Source of the DNA: Alphaproteobacteria bacterium
Lineage (GTDB): Bacteria > Pseudomonadota > Alphaproteobacteria > Rhodobacterales > Rhodobacteraceae
DNA: 64,000 bases
Direction of reading: 5' to 3'
Assembly: GCA_030429495.1 (NCBI GenBank)
Contig: JAUIFH010000005.1
Location: forward strand, 265,039 to 329,038
Position numbers and translations under genes: made by a program. The notes beneath the pieces are model-generated. The model was given only the letters and a program-made list of their open reading frames with translations, was not told where the DNA came from and searched no databases. Shown one piece after another: positions 54,477 to 64,000 of this stretch (position 1 is its first letter; each line of letters begins with the position of its first letter).

Positions 54477-55805
54477 TTACTCTGACGCTGTCGCGCGCTT
54501 GAGGAAGGCGATCAGGTCGGAGCGGTCGTCGGCCTGCGTGATCCGCTGCATGGGCATCTTCGAGCCGGGAATGTAGTGATCCGGCCCGCTTTCGAAGAGC
54601 CCGTCGATGGTCGCGTCGCTCCAGACAATGTCGGAGCCTTGCAGAGTTGCCGAATAAGGATAGCCGTCGAGGCTTCCGGCCGGCCGGCCGAAGATGCCGT
54701 GCAGCGTCGGCCCGGCGCGGCGCTGGCCGTCGGGGCCGAGCGCATGGCAGATCGAGCATTTGCGCTGGAACTGGCGTTCGCCGTTCGACATTTCCTCGGG
54801 CGGTGTCAGGAAGCTCTGCCCGCCCTCGGCCATCTGCTGGTCCGCGCCAAGCCCCTCGACCGGCCAGCTATACATCGCGAAATCAAGTCCACCGGCATGG
54901 ATGTTCGCCCCGTCGGGCGAAAAGGCAAGCGCCCAGATGGGACCGGTCAGGGTGGCGCGGAAATCGTCCGCGATCCGCCAATCCGCCGTGTCGATCATCA
55001 TGATGTAGCCGTGGGCATCACCCACCGCGATGCGCCCGATGCCCGTATGATAGGCCAGCGCGAGGATCGGCCGCCGGTCCAGCGTGAAATCGCCCAGCAC
55101 GGCGCCATCCGGCAACGCGACGACCCGCGTGCCGCCATCGACGGCGCCATAGGCCAGCCAAGTCTCGTCCGTCGAAAGCGCCAGTGCGTTGACGCCGAAG
55201 CCGTGCCGCACGATTTCGCGCTGAAACGCTCCGCCCAGCGCGTCCCAGACCCGGATCGTTCCGTCGGACGACGCGGTATAGAGCCGTGCGCCATCGGGCG
55301 AGAACGCCACGTCGTTGACGTTGCTCGCATGGCCGGTCAGTTCCAGCGGTTCGGCATTCCCCGCCAGATCCCAAATCCGCGCGGTTCCGTCCCAGCTTGC
55401 CGACGCCGCGCGGGTTCCGTCCGGCGACACGGCGAGCCGGATGACCTTGCCCTCATGCCGGCCAAGTTCGCGCGCGGTGCCGGCGGCGCTGTCCCAGAGC
55501 CTGACCGTGAAGTCGTCACCCGCCGAAAGGACCCGGCCCTGCCCGAGATAGGCGACCGCGTTGACCGCGGCGGCGTGCCCTTCCAGCCAAAGCGGCGCGC
55601 CACCGCGCCACAGGCCGACGGAGTTGTCGAAACTGGCGGTCACGATGGCGCCGTCCGCGCCGGCCGCGATCCCCTTGATCGGGCCACCATGGCCCTTCAG
55701 CGTGAAGAATTCCTGTGCAGCCCCCTGCCCGGCAAGAAACAGCGCAAGGCCCGCGGCCATGCCCGCGAGGCACCACCATTTCCGTTTCCGCGTCGGTGCA
55801 GCCAT
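54477..55805 (-). CDS. Seven-bladed WD40 propeller fused to a c-type cytochrome domain
   Basis: A 442-residue exported protein: signal peptide (residues about 8-31), then seven WD40-type repeats (blade starts such as LKGHGGPIKGI, LEGHAAAVNAVAY, LTGHASNVNDVAFSPDG), then a C-terminal mono-haem cytochrome c domain with the haem-binding CSICH and a distal Met in GSKMPM. The product should lie in the periplasm. Cytochrome c of this small class usually passes electrons; the propeller may be a protein-docking surface. Partner unknown. It is the last gene of a minus-strand group behind galM. Confidence 0.85.
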   Translation of the reverse strand: MAAPTRKRKWWCLAGMAAGLALFLAGQGAAQEFFTLKGHGGPIKGIAAGADGAIVTASFDNSVGLWRGGAPLWLEGHAAAVNAVAYLGQGRVLSAGDDFTVRLWDSAAGTARELGRHEGKVIRLAVSPDGTRAASASWDGTARIWDLAGNAEPLELTGHASNVNDVAFSPDGARLYTASSDGTIRVWDALGGAFQREIVRHGFGVNALALSTDETWLAYGAVDGGTRVVALPDGAVLGDFTLDRRPILALAYHTGIGRIAVGDAHGYIMMIDTADWRIADDFRATLTGPIWALAFSPDGANIHAGGLDFAMYSWPVEGLGADQQMAEGGQSFLTPPEEMSNGERQFQRKCSICHALGPDGQRRAGPTLHGIFGRPAGSLDGYPYSATLQGSDIVWSDATIDGLFESGPDHYIPGSKMPMQRITQADDRSDLIAFLKRATASE

Positions 55806-55941
55806 CCGCCCGCCCCCCGGCCGGCCCAGTTGCGGAACCCGAACGTTCCGCCCGGCGCGATCTTGCCCGACCGGGCCGGGTCCCATCAAGACCGGGAAAT
55901 CACGTATGGCCGATCCCCGCCGTCCTCGTGCGCACCGTAGA

Positions 55942-56943
55942 TCACGCCTTGGCAAGGGAAAAGGCGAACTGCGTGTGTTGCAGGTAGGTTTGACCCGGCC
56001 GGAGAACCGGCTGCGGCCAGTCGGCGTGATGGATGGCGTCCGGCCAGACCTGCGGTTCGAGCGCGATGCCCGCATGTGCGCCGATCCGCCGCCCGGCCAG
56101 ATCGCGGGCCGGCAGGTTGAACGGGGCCGCATCGAACACCTGAAGGCCGGGTTCTGTCGTCCGCACGGTCATCGCGACCGCCCCCGCCTTCAGCCGCGCA
56201 ACCTCGCGCAGCGAGCCGCGCGCCGGGGAAAGGCAGAAATTATGGTCCAGCCGCACCTCTGCGCAGGCGTCGCGAAGAGGGCGGCCCGTCCGGAAGTCGA
56301 ATGGCGTTCCGGCAACCGGCGCCACCGTTCCGGTCGGGATCAGCGCCGCATCGACGGGAAGGTAACAGTCGGCCGCGATCGTCAGCCGATGGCCGAGGAT
56401 GTCGGCATCGCCGTCAAGATTGAAGTAGCTGTGATGGGCCAGGTTGCACAGGGTCGGCCGATCCGTTTCGGCCCGCATCCTTATGTCGAGCGTGCCCTGC
56501 GGCAGCAGCGCATAGCACAACGCGATCCGCATCGCGCCGGGATAGCCCATCTCGCCATCGTCGAGCAGGATAGAGAGATCCACGTGATCGTCTCCGACAT
56601 CGTCCAATGTCCAGACCCGCGCGCCCGTGCCGCTTCGGCCACCATGCAGATGATTGCGCCCCTCGTTCGGGTCGAGAGTGTAGGCCCTGCCGTCGAGCGT
56701 GAAGGCGGCACCGCCGATCCGGTTCGCGCAGCGCCCGACGGTCGCGCCGAAAAAGCCGGGATTGGTCAGGTAGTCATCAAGGTGCGGGAAGCCGATCACC
56801 AATGGCGGCGCGTGGTCCGCCAGCCGCAAATCCCGAAGCACGCCACCATAGGTCAGCACATTGGCCGTCAGACCACCGCCCCGGAGCGTCACGGCCTCGA
56901 CCCTGCTGCCGTCAGGCATGTGCCCAAAAATCTCGACGCTCAT
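55942..56943 (-). CDS. galM: Aldose 1-epimerase (galactose mutarotase)
   Basis: A 333-residue beta-sandwich enzyme that interconverts alpha and beta anomers of aldoses. Conserved residues include FFGATVGRCANRI, NHLHGG (catalytic His), LCNLAHHSYFNLDG (second His) and the Glu of GIALEPQVWPDA. No signal peptide. It lies near the GH1 gene but on the other strand, separated by the cytochrome gene; it may handle sugar released by the GH1 enzyme, though the strand difference speaks against a shared operon. Confidence 0.93.
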   Translation of the reverse strand: MSVEIFGHMPDGSRVEAVTLRGGGLTANVLTYGGVLRDLRLADHAPPLVIGFPHLDDYLTNPGFFGATVGRCANRIGGAAFTLDGRAYTLDPNEGRNHLHGGRSGTGARVWTLDDVGDDHVDLSILLDDGEMGYPGAMRIALCYALLPQGTLDIRMRAETDRPTLCNLAHHSYFNLDGDADILGHRLTIAADCYLPVDAALIPTGTVAPVAGTPFDFRTGRPLRDACAEVRLDHNFCLSPARGSLREVARLKAGAVAMTVRTTEPGLQVFDAAPFNLPARDLAGRRIGAHAGIALEPQVWPDAIHHADWPQPVLRPGQTYLQHTQFAFSLAKA

Positions 56944-57006
56944 CGGCGGCTGTCCCCTTTCCGTCCGCGCCCCTCGCTGGCGGCCTGCAAGACCCACCGC
57001 GGCGCG

Positions 57007-57693
57007 TCAGCGGACGGTCACCACCAGTTCGCCGACCCCCTCTACGCTGCCTTCCATCCGGTCCCCGCGCCGGACCGGACCCACGCCCGCCGGAGTGCCG
57101 GACAGAATGACGTCACCGGCGGCGAGTTCGAAATAGTCCGAGAGGTAGGCGATCATTTCCGGCACCTTCCAGATCATCTGGTTGAGGTCGCCTTCCTGGC
57201 GCAGTTCGCCGTTGACGCGAAGGGCCACCCGTCCGGCGGAGGGGTGGCCAATGTCGGCGGCAGTACGAAGCGGGCCGATCGGCGCCGAACGCTCGAAAGC
57301 CTTGCCGATTTCCCAGGGCCGCCCCATCGCCTTCGCCTCGCCCTGGAGATCGCGCCGCGTCATGTCGAGCGCGACGGCGTAGCCAAACACATGGCCCAAC
57401 GCCGCGCCAACGGGGATGCTCCGGCCGCCGGATTTCAGCGCGACGGCCATCTCGATCTCGTGGTGGACGTCCTCGGATCGCACGGGATAGGGAAAGATGC
57501 CCGAAGGGTCGAGGCCGTCGGGGTTCTTCTGGAAAAAGAACGGCGGTTCGCGGTCCGGGTCGTGGCCCATCTCGATCGCATGGGCGGCGTAGTTTCGGCC
57601 AATGCAATAGACCCGCCGCACCGGAAAAAGCGCTTCCGTTCCCGCGACGGGAATCGCGGGCACCTTCGGCTGTTCGATCACATAGTCCGGCAT
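57007..57693 (-). CDS. Fumarylacetoacetate hydrolase family protein
   Basis: A 228-residue metal-dependent hydrolase/decarboxylase. CIGRNYAAHAIEMG, PPFFFQKNPDGL, VHHEIEMAVAL (metal-binding Glu pair) and VILSGTPAGVGPV are the usual FAH motifs. Small members of this family act as acylpyruvases, oxaloacetate decarboxylases or isomerases in aromatic breakdown; which one is unclear. ATG 57693 lies behind GGAAGG. It follows cbbY by 92 bases on the same strand and precedes galM by 63 bases. Confidence 0.88.
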   Translation of the reverse strand: MPDYVIEQPKVPAIPVAGTEALFPVRRVYCIGRNYAAHAIEMGHDPDREPPFFFQKNPDGLDPSGIFPYPVRSEDVHHEIEMAVALKSGGRSIPVGAALGHVFGYAVALDMTRRDLQGEAKAMGRPWEIGKAFERSAPIGPLRTAADIGHPSAGRVALRVNGELRQEGDLNQMIWKVPEMIAYLSDYFELAAGDVILSGTPAGVGPVRRGDRMEGSVEGVGELVVTVR

Positions 57694-57785
57694 CACCCTT
57701 CCCCCGCGCGTCATGACCTGCTCCGCTGCTACCGTGTCGCGCGGCCGCGATCAATCGGAATGGCATCGCCCCGCAGCCCGCGCGG

Positions 57786-58445
57786 TCAGCAAAGCACGCC
57801 AAGGTCGGGCAGTTGCCGCGTCGCCCCGGCCAGATCATCCCCGGCCGTATAGACCGATGGCGTGGCCACGACCCGAAGGCCCGCGCGCCGGGCCGACAGC
57901 ACGCCGGCGCGGGAATCCTCGAACGCGATGGCGCGGCCGGCGGGCACCCCCAGCCGTTCCAGCGCCAGAAGGTAGATGTCGGGAGCGGGCTTTTTCTCCG
58001 CCACCTCGTCACCCGCCGCGATGACATCGAACACCGCATCGGCGGGTCGCCCCCACGCGGCCCGGGTCAGGGCATCGACATTTTGACGGCTGGTCGTGGT
58101 CGCGACGGCCAGCAGCAGGCCCGCCTTGCGCGCCCGCGCAATCAGCGCCGCAACGCCGGGGCGCAGCCCGGCGCCGCCTCCGGCAATGATCTCTCCGTAG
58201 CGGCGGGTCTTGGCGCTGTGCAACCCGCCAATCTCCGCATCGTCCGGGCCGCTGCCGGTCTCGTCCCGGTACGCGCGCATCCGCTCCTTCCCGCCAGTTG
58301 TCAGCAGCAACCGCCGATAGGTGTCCTTCGACCAATACCAGCCGAGGCCTCGGGCCGCGAAGGTATCGTTGAAGGCGCTGCGATGGACTTCTTCGGTTTC
58401 GGATAAAGTGCCGTCCACGTCGAAGATCAGCGCCTCAAGCGTCAT
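57786..58445 (-). CDS. cbbY: CbbY, xylulose-1,5-bisphosphate phosphatase-type HAD hydrolase
   Basis: A 219-residue HAD phosphatase with DVDGTLSETEEVHR (nucleophile Asp), ATTTSR (motif II), KKPAPDIY (motif III Lys) and AFEDSRAG (motif IV). CbbY of phototrophs removes xylulose-1,5-bisphosphate, an inhibitor of RuBisCO. The link to the red-type cbb operon and to cbbX supports the call. It overlaps cbbZ by 11 bases. Confidence 0.92.
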   Translation of the reverse strand: MTLEALIFDVDGTLSETEEVHRSAFNDTFAARGLGWYWSKDTYRRLLLTTGGKERMRAYRDETGSGPDDAEIGGLHSAKTRRYGEIIAGGGAGLRPGVAALIARARKAGLLLAVATTTSRQNVDALTRAAWGRPADAVFDVIAAGDEVAEKKPAPDIYLLALERLGVPAGRAIAFEDSRAGVLSARRAGLRVVATPSVYTAGDDLAGATRQLPDLGVLC

Positions 58446-59121
58446 GGCCTGTCCGCTGCGCCGCCTCCGAGACGATCTCCGGCAGGGACGCGAACTCCGA
58501 AAACGTGTGAAGCGGGGCAAGGTCCTCGACACTCGCGGCACGGTAGCCTTCGGTAAAAAGCAGGAACGGCACGCCCGCAGCGCGCGCGGTCGCGGCATCG
58601 ACTTCGCTGTCGCCGACGTAGAGGCCGCGCCCGCCGAGCGCGTCGAACGCGGCAAGCAGCGGGCGGGGATCGGGTTTACGGAACGGCGTGCTGTCGCCCC
58701 CGATGACGACATCGAAAGCAGGGGCAAGGCCAAGTGCCGTGAGGATCGCGTGGCTCGTCGCCTCGGGCTTGTTCGTGCAGACGGCAAGGCGTGCACCCTG
58801 AGCGCGCAGCTTGCCAAGCGCCTCTGCCACGCCGGAAAAGCAGCGCGTCAGGTCGGCCGGAGCAGCATCGTAGTCCGCCATGAACCGCGCAAGCATCCGG
58901 GCATGGATCTCCGCCCCCGTCAGCCCGCTGGCCGCCATCACACGCTCCACCAGCACGGCGACGCCGTTCCCGATGAAGGAGCGCACCTGGACAAGCGGCA
59001 AAGGCGGCTTCCCTTCCGCGGCGAGCGCGGCATTGGCCGCGCGGTGGATATCGGGCGCGCTGTCGATCAGCGTGCCGTCCAGATCGAAGACGACCGCCGG
59101 CACGCGCGCCTCACGCCGCAT
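58435..59121 (-). CDS. cbbZ: Phosphoglycolate phosphatase
   Basis: A 228-residue HAD phosphatase that dephosphorylates 2-phosphoglycolate, made when RuBisCO reacts with oxygen. FDLDGTLIDSAPDIH, CTNKPEATS and KPDPRPLLAA followed by YVGDSEVDAATARAAG match Gph/CbbZ. The start ATG 59121 overlaps rpe by 11 bases; a GTG at 59103 with GAGG upstream is an alternative giving a shorter N-terminus. It lies between rpe and cbbY in the operon. Confidence 0.92.
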   Translation of the reverse strand: MRREARVPAVVFDLDGTLIDSAPDIHRAANAALAAEGKPPLPLVQVRSFIGNGVAVLVERVMAASGLTGAEIHARMLARFMADYDAAPADLTRCFSGVAEALGKLRAQGARLAVCTNKPEATSHAILTALGLAPAFDVVIGGDSTPFRKPDPRPLLAAFDALGGRGLYVGDSEVDAATARAAGVPFLLFTEGYRAASVEDLAPLHTFSEFASLPEIVSEAAQRTGHDA

Positions 59122-59806
59122 CACGGGTGGCCTCGGCCGCGGCGCGGATCGCACGGATATTCGCCCCGTAGGGCGCGCTGTTACCGGCGCTGCCGCCCCG
59201 GAACACGGCAGAACCCGCGACAAGCACATCCGCGCCGGCGGCCACCACAAGCGGTGCGGTCACCGGATCGACACCACCGTCGATCTCGATATGGACGGGC
59301 CGGTCCCCGATCATCGCGCGCAGGCAGCGGATCTTGTCGGTCATGTCGATGAACTTCTGTCCGCCGAAGCCGGGATTGACCGTCATCACGCAGACAACGT
59401 CGACGAGGTCGAGAAGATGCGCCACCGCCTCTGCCGGCGTACCGGGATTGAGCGCGACGCCCGCCCGCATCCCCGCGCCGCGTATTGCCTGCAACGTGCG
59501 GTGGATATGCGGCCCCGCCTCGACATGGGCCGTCAGGATATCCGCGCCGGCCTCGGCGAAGGCGTCGATATAGGGATCGACCGGCGCGATCATCAGATGC
59601 ACATCCATCACCGTCGTCACATGCGGCCGGAACGCCTTCACGGCCATCGGGCCGAATGTCAGGTTGGGCACAAAATGCCCGTCCATCACGTCGACATGAA
59701 CCCAATCGGCGCCCTCGGTCTCGATCGCGCGAATCTCGGCTCCGAAATTGGCGAAATCGGCCGACAGGATCGACGGCGCGATACGGATAGTGCGGTCGAA
59801 GCTCAT
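59111..59806 (-). CDS. rpe: Ribulose-phosphate 3-epimerase
   Basis: A 231-residue TIM-barrel enzyme interconverting ribulose 5-phosphate and xylulose 5-phosphate; in the Calvin cycle it regenerates ribulose 5-phosphate (CbbE role). Motifs [47 protein letters not shown] and [25 protein letters not shown] are all conserved. It starts inside the cbbX stop (four-base overlap). Confidence 0.96.
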   Translation of the reverse strand: MSFDRTIRIAPSILSADFANFGAEIRAIETEGADWVHVDVMDGHFVPNLTFGPMAVKAFRPHVTTVMDVHLMIAPVDPYIDAFAEAGADILTAHVEAGPHIHRTLQAIRGAGMRAGVALNPGTPAEAVAHLLDLVDVVCVMTVNPGFGGQKFIDMTDKIRCLRAMIGDRPVHIEIDGGVDPVTAPLVVAAGADVLVAGSAVFRGGSAGNSAPYGANIRAIRAAAEATRDAA

Positions 59807-60750
59807 TGTCCTGCCTCCTTCCGGGCAACTTCGCTGTCCAACCCGCCGCGGAACACCCGGCTGGCGCGAATGTCGCGTTCGTCGATCAGCGACAAGGCCG
59901 CACCGTCGAGCGCGCCGGCGGCCTCCGTGAAAAGCCGGTTCGCCTGACGCAGCCGCGCCCGGTCGAACGCATTGCGGATCGATCGCGCATTGGCGAAATG
60001 CGGCTGGGTCCGGCGCAGGCCGATATAGTCGACGAAGGCCGCCTCGGCCTCGGGCGACAGCGCGTAGTTCTGCTCGTCCATCATATGCTTCGCGATGCGG
60101 AGAAGCTCGTCGTCGGAATAGTCCGGGAACTCGATGTGATGCGCGATGCGCGACCGGAAACCGGGATTGGAGCTGAAGAAATTTTCCATCCGGTCGGCGT
60201 AGCCGGCGAGGATGACGACAAGATCGTCGCGGTTGTTCTCCATCACCTGCAGCAGGATCTCGATCGCCTCCTGCCCGTAATCTCGCTCGTTGTCGGGACG
60301 GTAGAGATAGTAGGCCTCGTCGATGAACAGGACCCCGCCCATCGCCTTCTTCAGAACCTCCTTCGTCTTCGGCGCCGTGTGGCCGATATACTGGCCCACC
60401 AGATCGTCGCGGGTGACGCTGACAAGATGGCCCTTTCGGACATAGCCAAGCCGGTGCAGCAGTCCCGCCATCTTCATTGCGACCGTGGTCTTGCCGGTGC
60501 CGGGATTGCCCGTGAAGGACATGTGAAGGGTCGGCGTCTCGTGGCTGAGCCCCATGGATTTCCGCGCCCGCTCGACCAGCAACAGGGCGGCCGTCTCGCG
60601 GATGCGGGCCTTGACGGGCGCAAGGCCGATCAGTTCCCGGTCGAGTTCGTCGAGAATTTCGCGGACGCCCGAAGCCTCGTATTCCGCCTTCAGATCGACG
60701 GTCTCGGGCCGTGGCGTTTCGGTATCGGCATCCATCGCGTCATCTTTCAT
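59803..60750 (-). CDS. cbbX: CbbX, red-type RuBisCO activase (AAA+)
   Basis: A 315-residue AAA+ protein that removes sugar-phosphate inhibitors from red-type RuBisCO by threading the C-terminus of its large subunit. The Walker A motif GNPGTGKTT (81-89), pore-loop YIGHTA and Walker [10 protein letters not shown] (141-149) are present, as is the [19 protein letters not shown] sensor region. I chose ATG 60750; TTG 60759 and ATG 60735 are alternatives and none has an ideal ribosome-binding site. It is 61 bases after cbbS, with a GC hairpin between. Confidence 0.95.
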   Translation of the reverse strand: MKDDAMDADTETPRPETVDLKAEYEASGVREILDELDRELIGLAPVKARIRETAALLLVERARKSMGLSHETPTLHMSFTGNPGTGKTTVAMKMAGLLHRLGYVRKGHLVSVTRDDLVGQYIGHTAPKTKEVLKKAMGGVLFIDEAYYLYRPDNERDYGQEAIEILLQVMENNRDDLVVILAGYADRMENFFSSNPGFRSRIAHHIEFPDYSDDELLRIAKHMMDEQNYALSPEAEAAFVDYIGLRRTQPHFANARSIRNAFDRARLRQANRLFTEAAGALDGAALSLIDERDIRASRVFRGGLDSEVARKEAGQ

Positions 60751-60775
60751 CTTGCCCAAAGTACCTCGGGGAGGT

Positions 60776-60798
60776 CCGGCGGGGCGGTGCCCCTCCGG
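60776..60798 (-). other. Hairpin between cbbS and cbbX
   Basis: CCGG-C-GGGGC with a GGT loop and GCCCC-T-CCGG form a nine-pair stem with one internal mismatch. It lies in the 61-base cbbS-cbbX gap and is not followed by a T-tract, so it is more likely an mRNA-processing or stabilising structure that keeps the cbbLS message abundant than a full terminator. Confidence 0.55.
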
Positions 60799-60811
60799 CC
60801 GCCGTCACCGG

Positions 60812-61201
60812 TCAGCGCAGGACCGAATGGGTATAGCGTATCGACCGCCCGTCGACCTCGGTCCGCACCATGCGGATTGCCGGCTCGTCGTTCGGGCGGT
60901 TGACGATGAAACTCATCGTCACCGTCTCGAAACCCCGCGTGCTGTCGAAGGCGACAAGGCGGATATAGGCCTCCGGATGTGCCTTTCGGCAGGCTTCCAG
61001 CTCCATCATCACGCCCTTGGCGTCCTTCAGGTCGAACATCGGATGGCCCCACATTTCCCAGTAGGTGTTCCGGGGATGGGGGTCATAGGTGTATTCGACG
61101 CCAACCGCCCAGTCGCGCGAAAGGCAGTATTCGACCTGTGCCGTGATCTGCGTGTCGTCGAGATCGGGCAGGAAGGAAAAGCATCCTTGGGTGATACGCA
61201 T
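60812..61201 (-). CDS. cbbS: RuBisCO small subunit, form I red-type
   Basis: A 129-residue subunit capping the octameric large-subunit core. It begins [19 protein letters not shown] and contains [24 protein letters not shown], then an extended C-terminus ([22 protein letters not shown]) characteristic of red-type enzymes, which are longer than the green-type subunit. It starts 11 bases after cbbL. Confidence 0.96.
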   Translation of the reverse strand: MRITQGCFSFLPDLDDTQITAQVEYCLSRDWAVGVEYTYDPHPRNTYWEMWGHPMFDLKDAKGVMMELEACRKAHPEAYIRLVAFDSTRGFETVTMSFIVNRPNDEPAIRMVRTEVDGRSIRYTHSVLR

Positions 61202-61212
61202 GGCGGTCTCCT

Positions 61213-63770
<2,558 letters not shown>

Positions 63771-63781
63771 GTCTGCCTCCC

Positions 63782-64000
63782 TTAAAGCAGTTTCCCCATT
63801 TCGGCGGCGGTATCTGCCATTCTGTTTGAGAAGCCCCATTCGTTGTCGTACCAGGTGAGGATACGGACCATTTTCCGGTCCATGACCTTTGTCTGGTCGA
63901 TGTGGAAGATCGAGGAGCGCGGGTCGTGGTTGAAGTCGGCGGAGACGTTGGGGGCTTCGGTGAAGCCGAGGATACCGTTGAGCGGGCCCTGCGCGGCGGC
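63782..64000 (-). CDS. gap: Glyceraldehyde-3-phosphate dehydrogenase, C-terminal part only
   Basis: Reverse-strand translation from the right edge reads through [57 protein letters not shown] and ends GKLL-stop at 63782. This is the conserved C-terminal domain of GAPDH ([11 protein letters not shown]). The start and the catalytic Cys lie outside the window. Its position upstream of cbbA makes it the Calvin-cycle GAPDH gene. Confidence 0.93.
   Translation of the reverse strand, partial: AAAQGPLNGILGFTEAPNVSADFNHDPRSSIFHIDQTKVMDRKMVRILTWYDNEWGFSNRMADTAAEMGKLL

Overview
The window is a dense, GC-rich chromosomal segment of an alphaproteobacterium, most likely a member of Rhodobacteraceae/Paracoccaceae. 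The evidence is a red-type (form IC) RuBisCO operon with CbbX, GAAC-N7-GAAC type SOS half-sites in front of lexA, a DUF4167 protein, the run trpG-trpD-trpC-moaC-moeA-lexA-comEC-gltX-gltA, and an lptF-lptG-lptD-surA-pdxA-rsmA block. I see no insertion sequence, phage, CRISPR array or replication origin, and no gene-free stretch longer than about 270 bases.

Bases 1-16600 hold a PpiD-like foldase (cut by the left edge), the tryptophan genes with ung placed between trpD and trpC, molybdopterin genes, autoregulated lexA, comEC, gltX and gltA. Bases 16700-26400 carry holC-pepA and, divergently, the LPS-export/outer-membrane assembly genes followed by pdxA and rsmA. Bases 26400-34700 hold DUF4167, prmC-prfA, two small or metabolic genes with an agmatinase, an M20 hydrolase, mazG, an orphan iron-binding protein gene and a HIT protein. 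Bases 34700-43200 are a mixed housekeeping/accessory stretch: a divergent sulfotransferase-like protein, nucleoside hydrolase, DUF2238 membrane protein, EEP nuclease, ZntB-like transporter, tRNA-Gly(CCC), RidA, a second ureohydrolase, an HNH protein, a VOC protein and a hidden 36-residue membrane protein.

Bases 43200-54500 are the most unusual part. A MocR-type regulator (with alkA and an esterase behind it) faces a DUF1127 gene across two identical TTGTA-N4-TACAA palindromes. Next comes a LacI-controlled locus: a 1012-residue protein with kinase (APH), LytM/M23 and class-III aminotransferase domains, a LacI regulator, an amino-acid-type binding protein, a permease carrying a large extra N-terminal part, a GH1 beta-glycosidase and an SDR dehydrogenase. 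A nearly perfect copy of the same AT-rich palindrome precedes the enzyme gene and a perfect one precedes lacI. My reading is import and breakdown of a (possibly glycosylated) amino-alcohol compound through kinase plus phospho-lyase chemistry; this is an inference.

Bases 54500-64000, all on the minus strand, hold a seven-bladed WD40-cytochrome c fusion, an aldose epimerase, an FAA hydrolase and the Calvin-cycle operon, transcribed right to left as gap (cut by the window edge)-cbbA-cbbL-cbbS-cbbX-rpe-cbbZ-cbbY. The organism should therefore be able to fix CO2 through the Calvin cycle.
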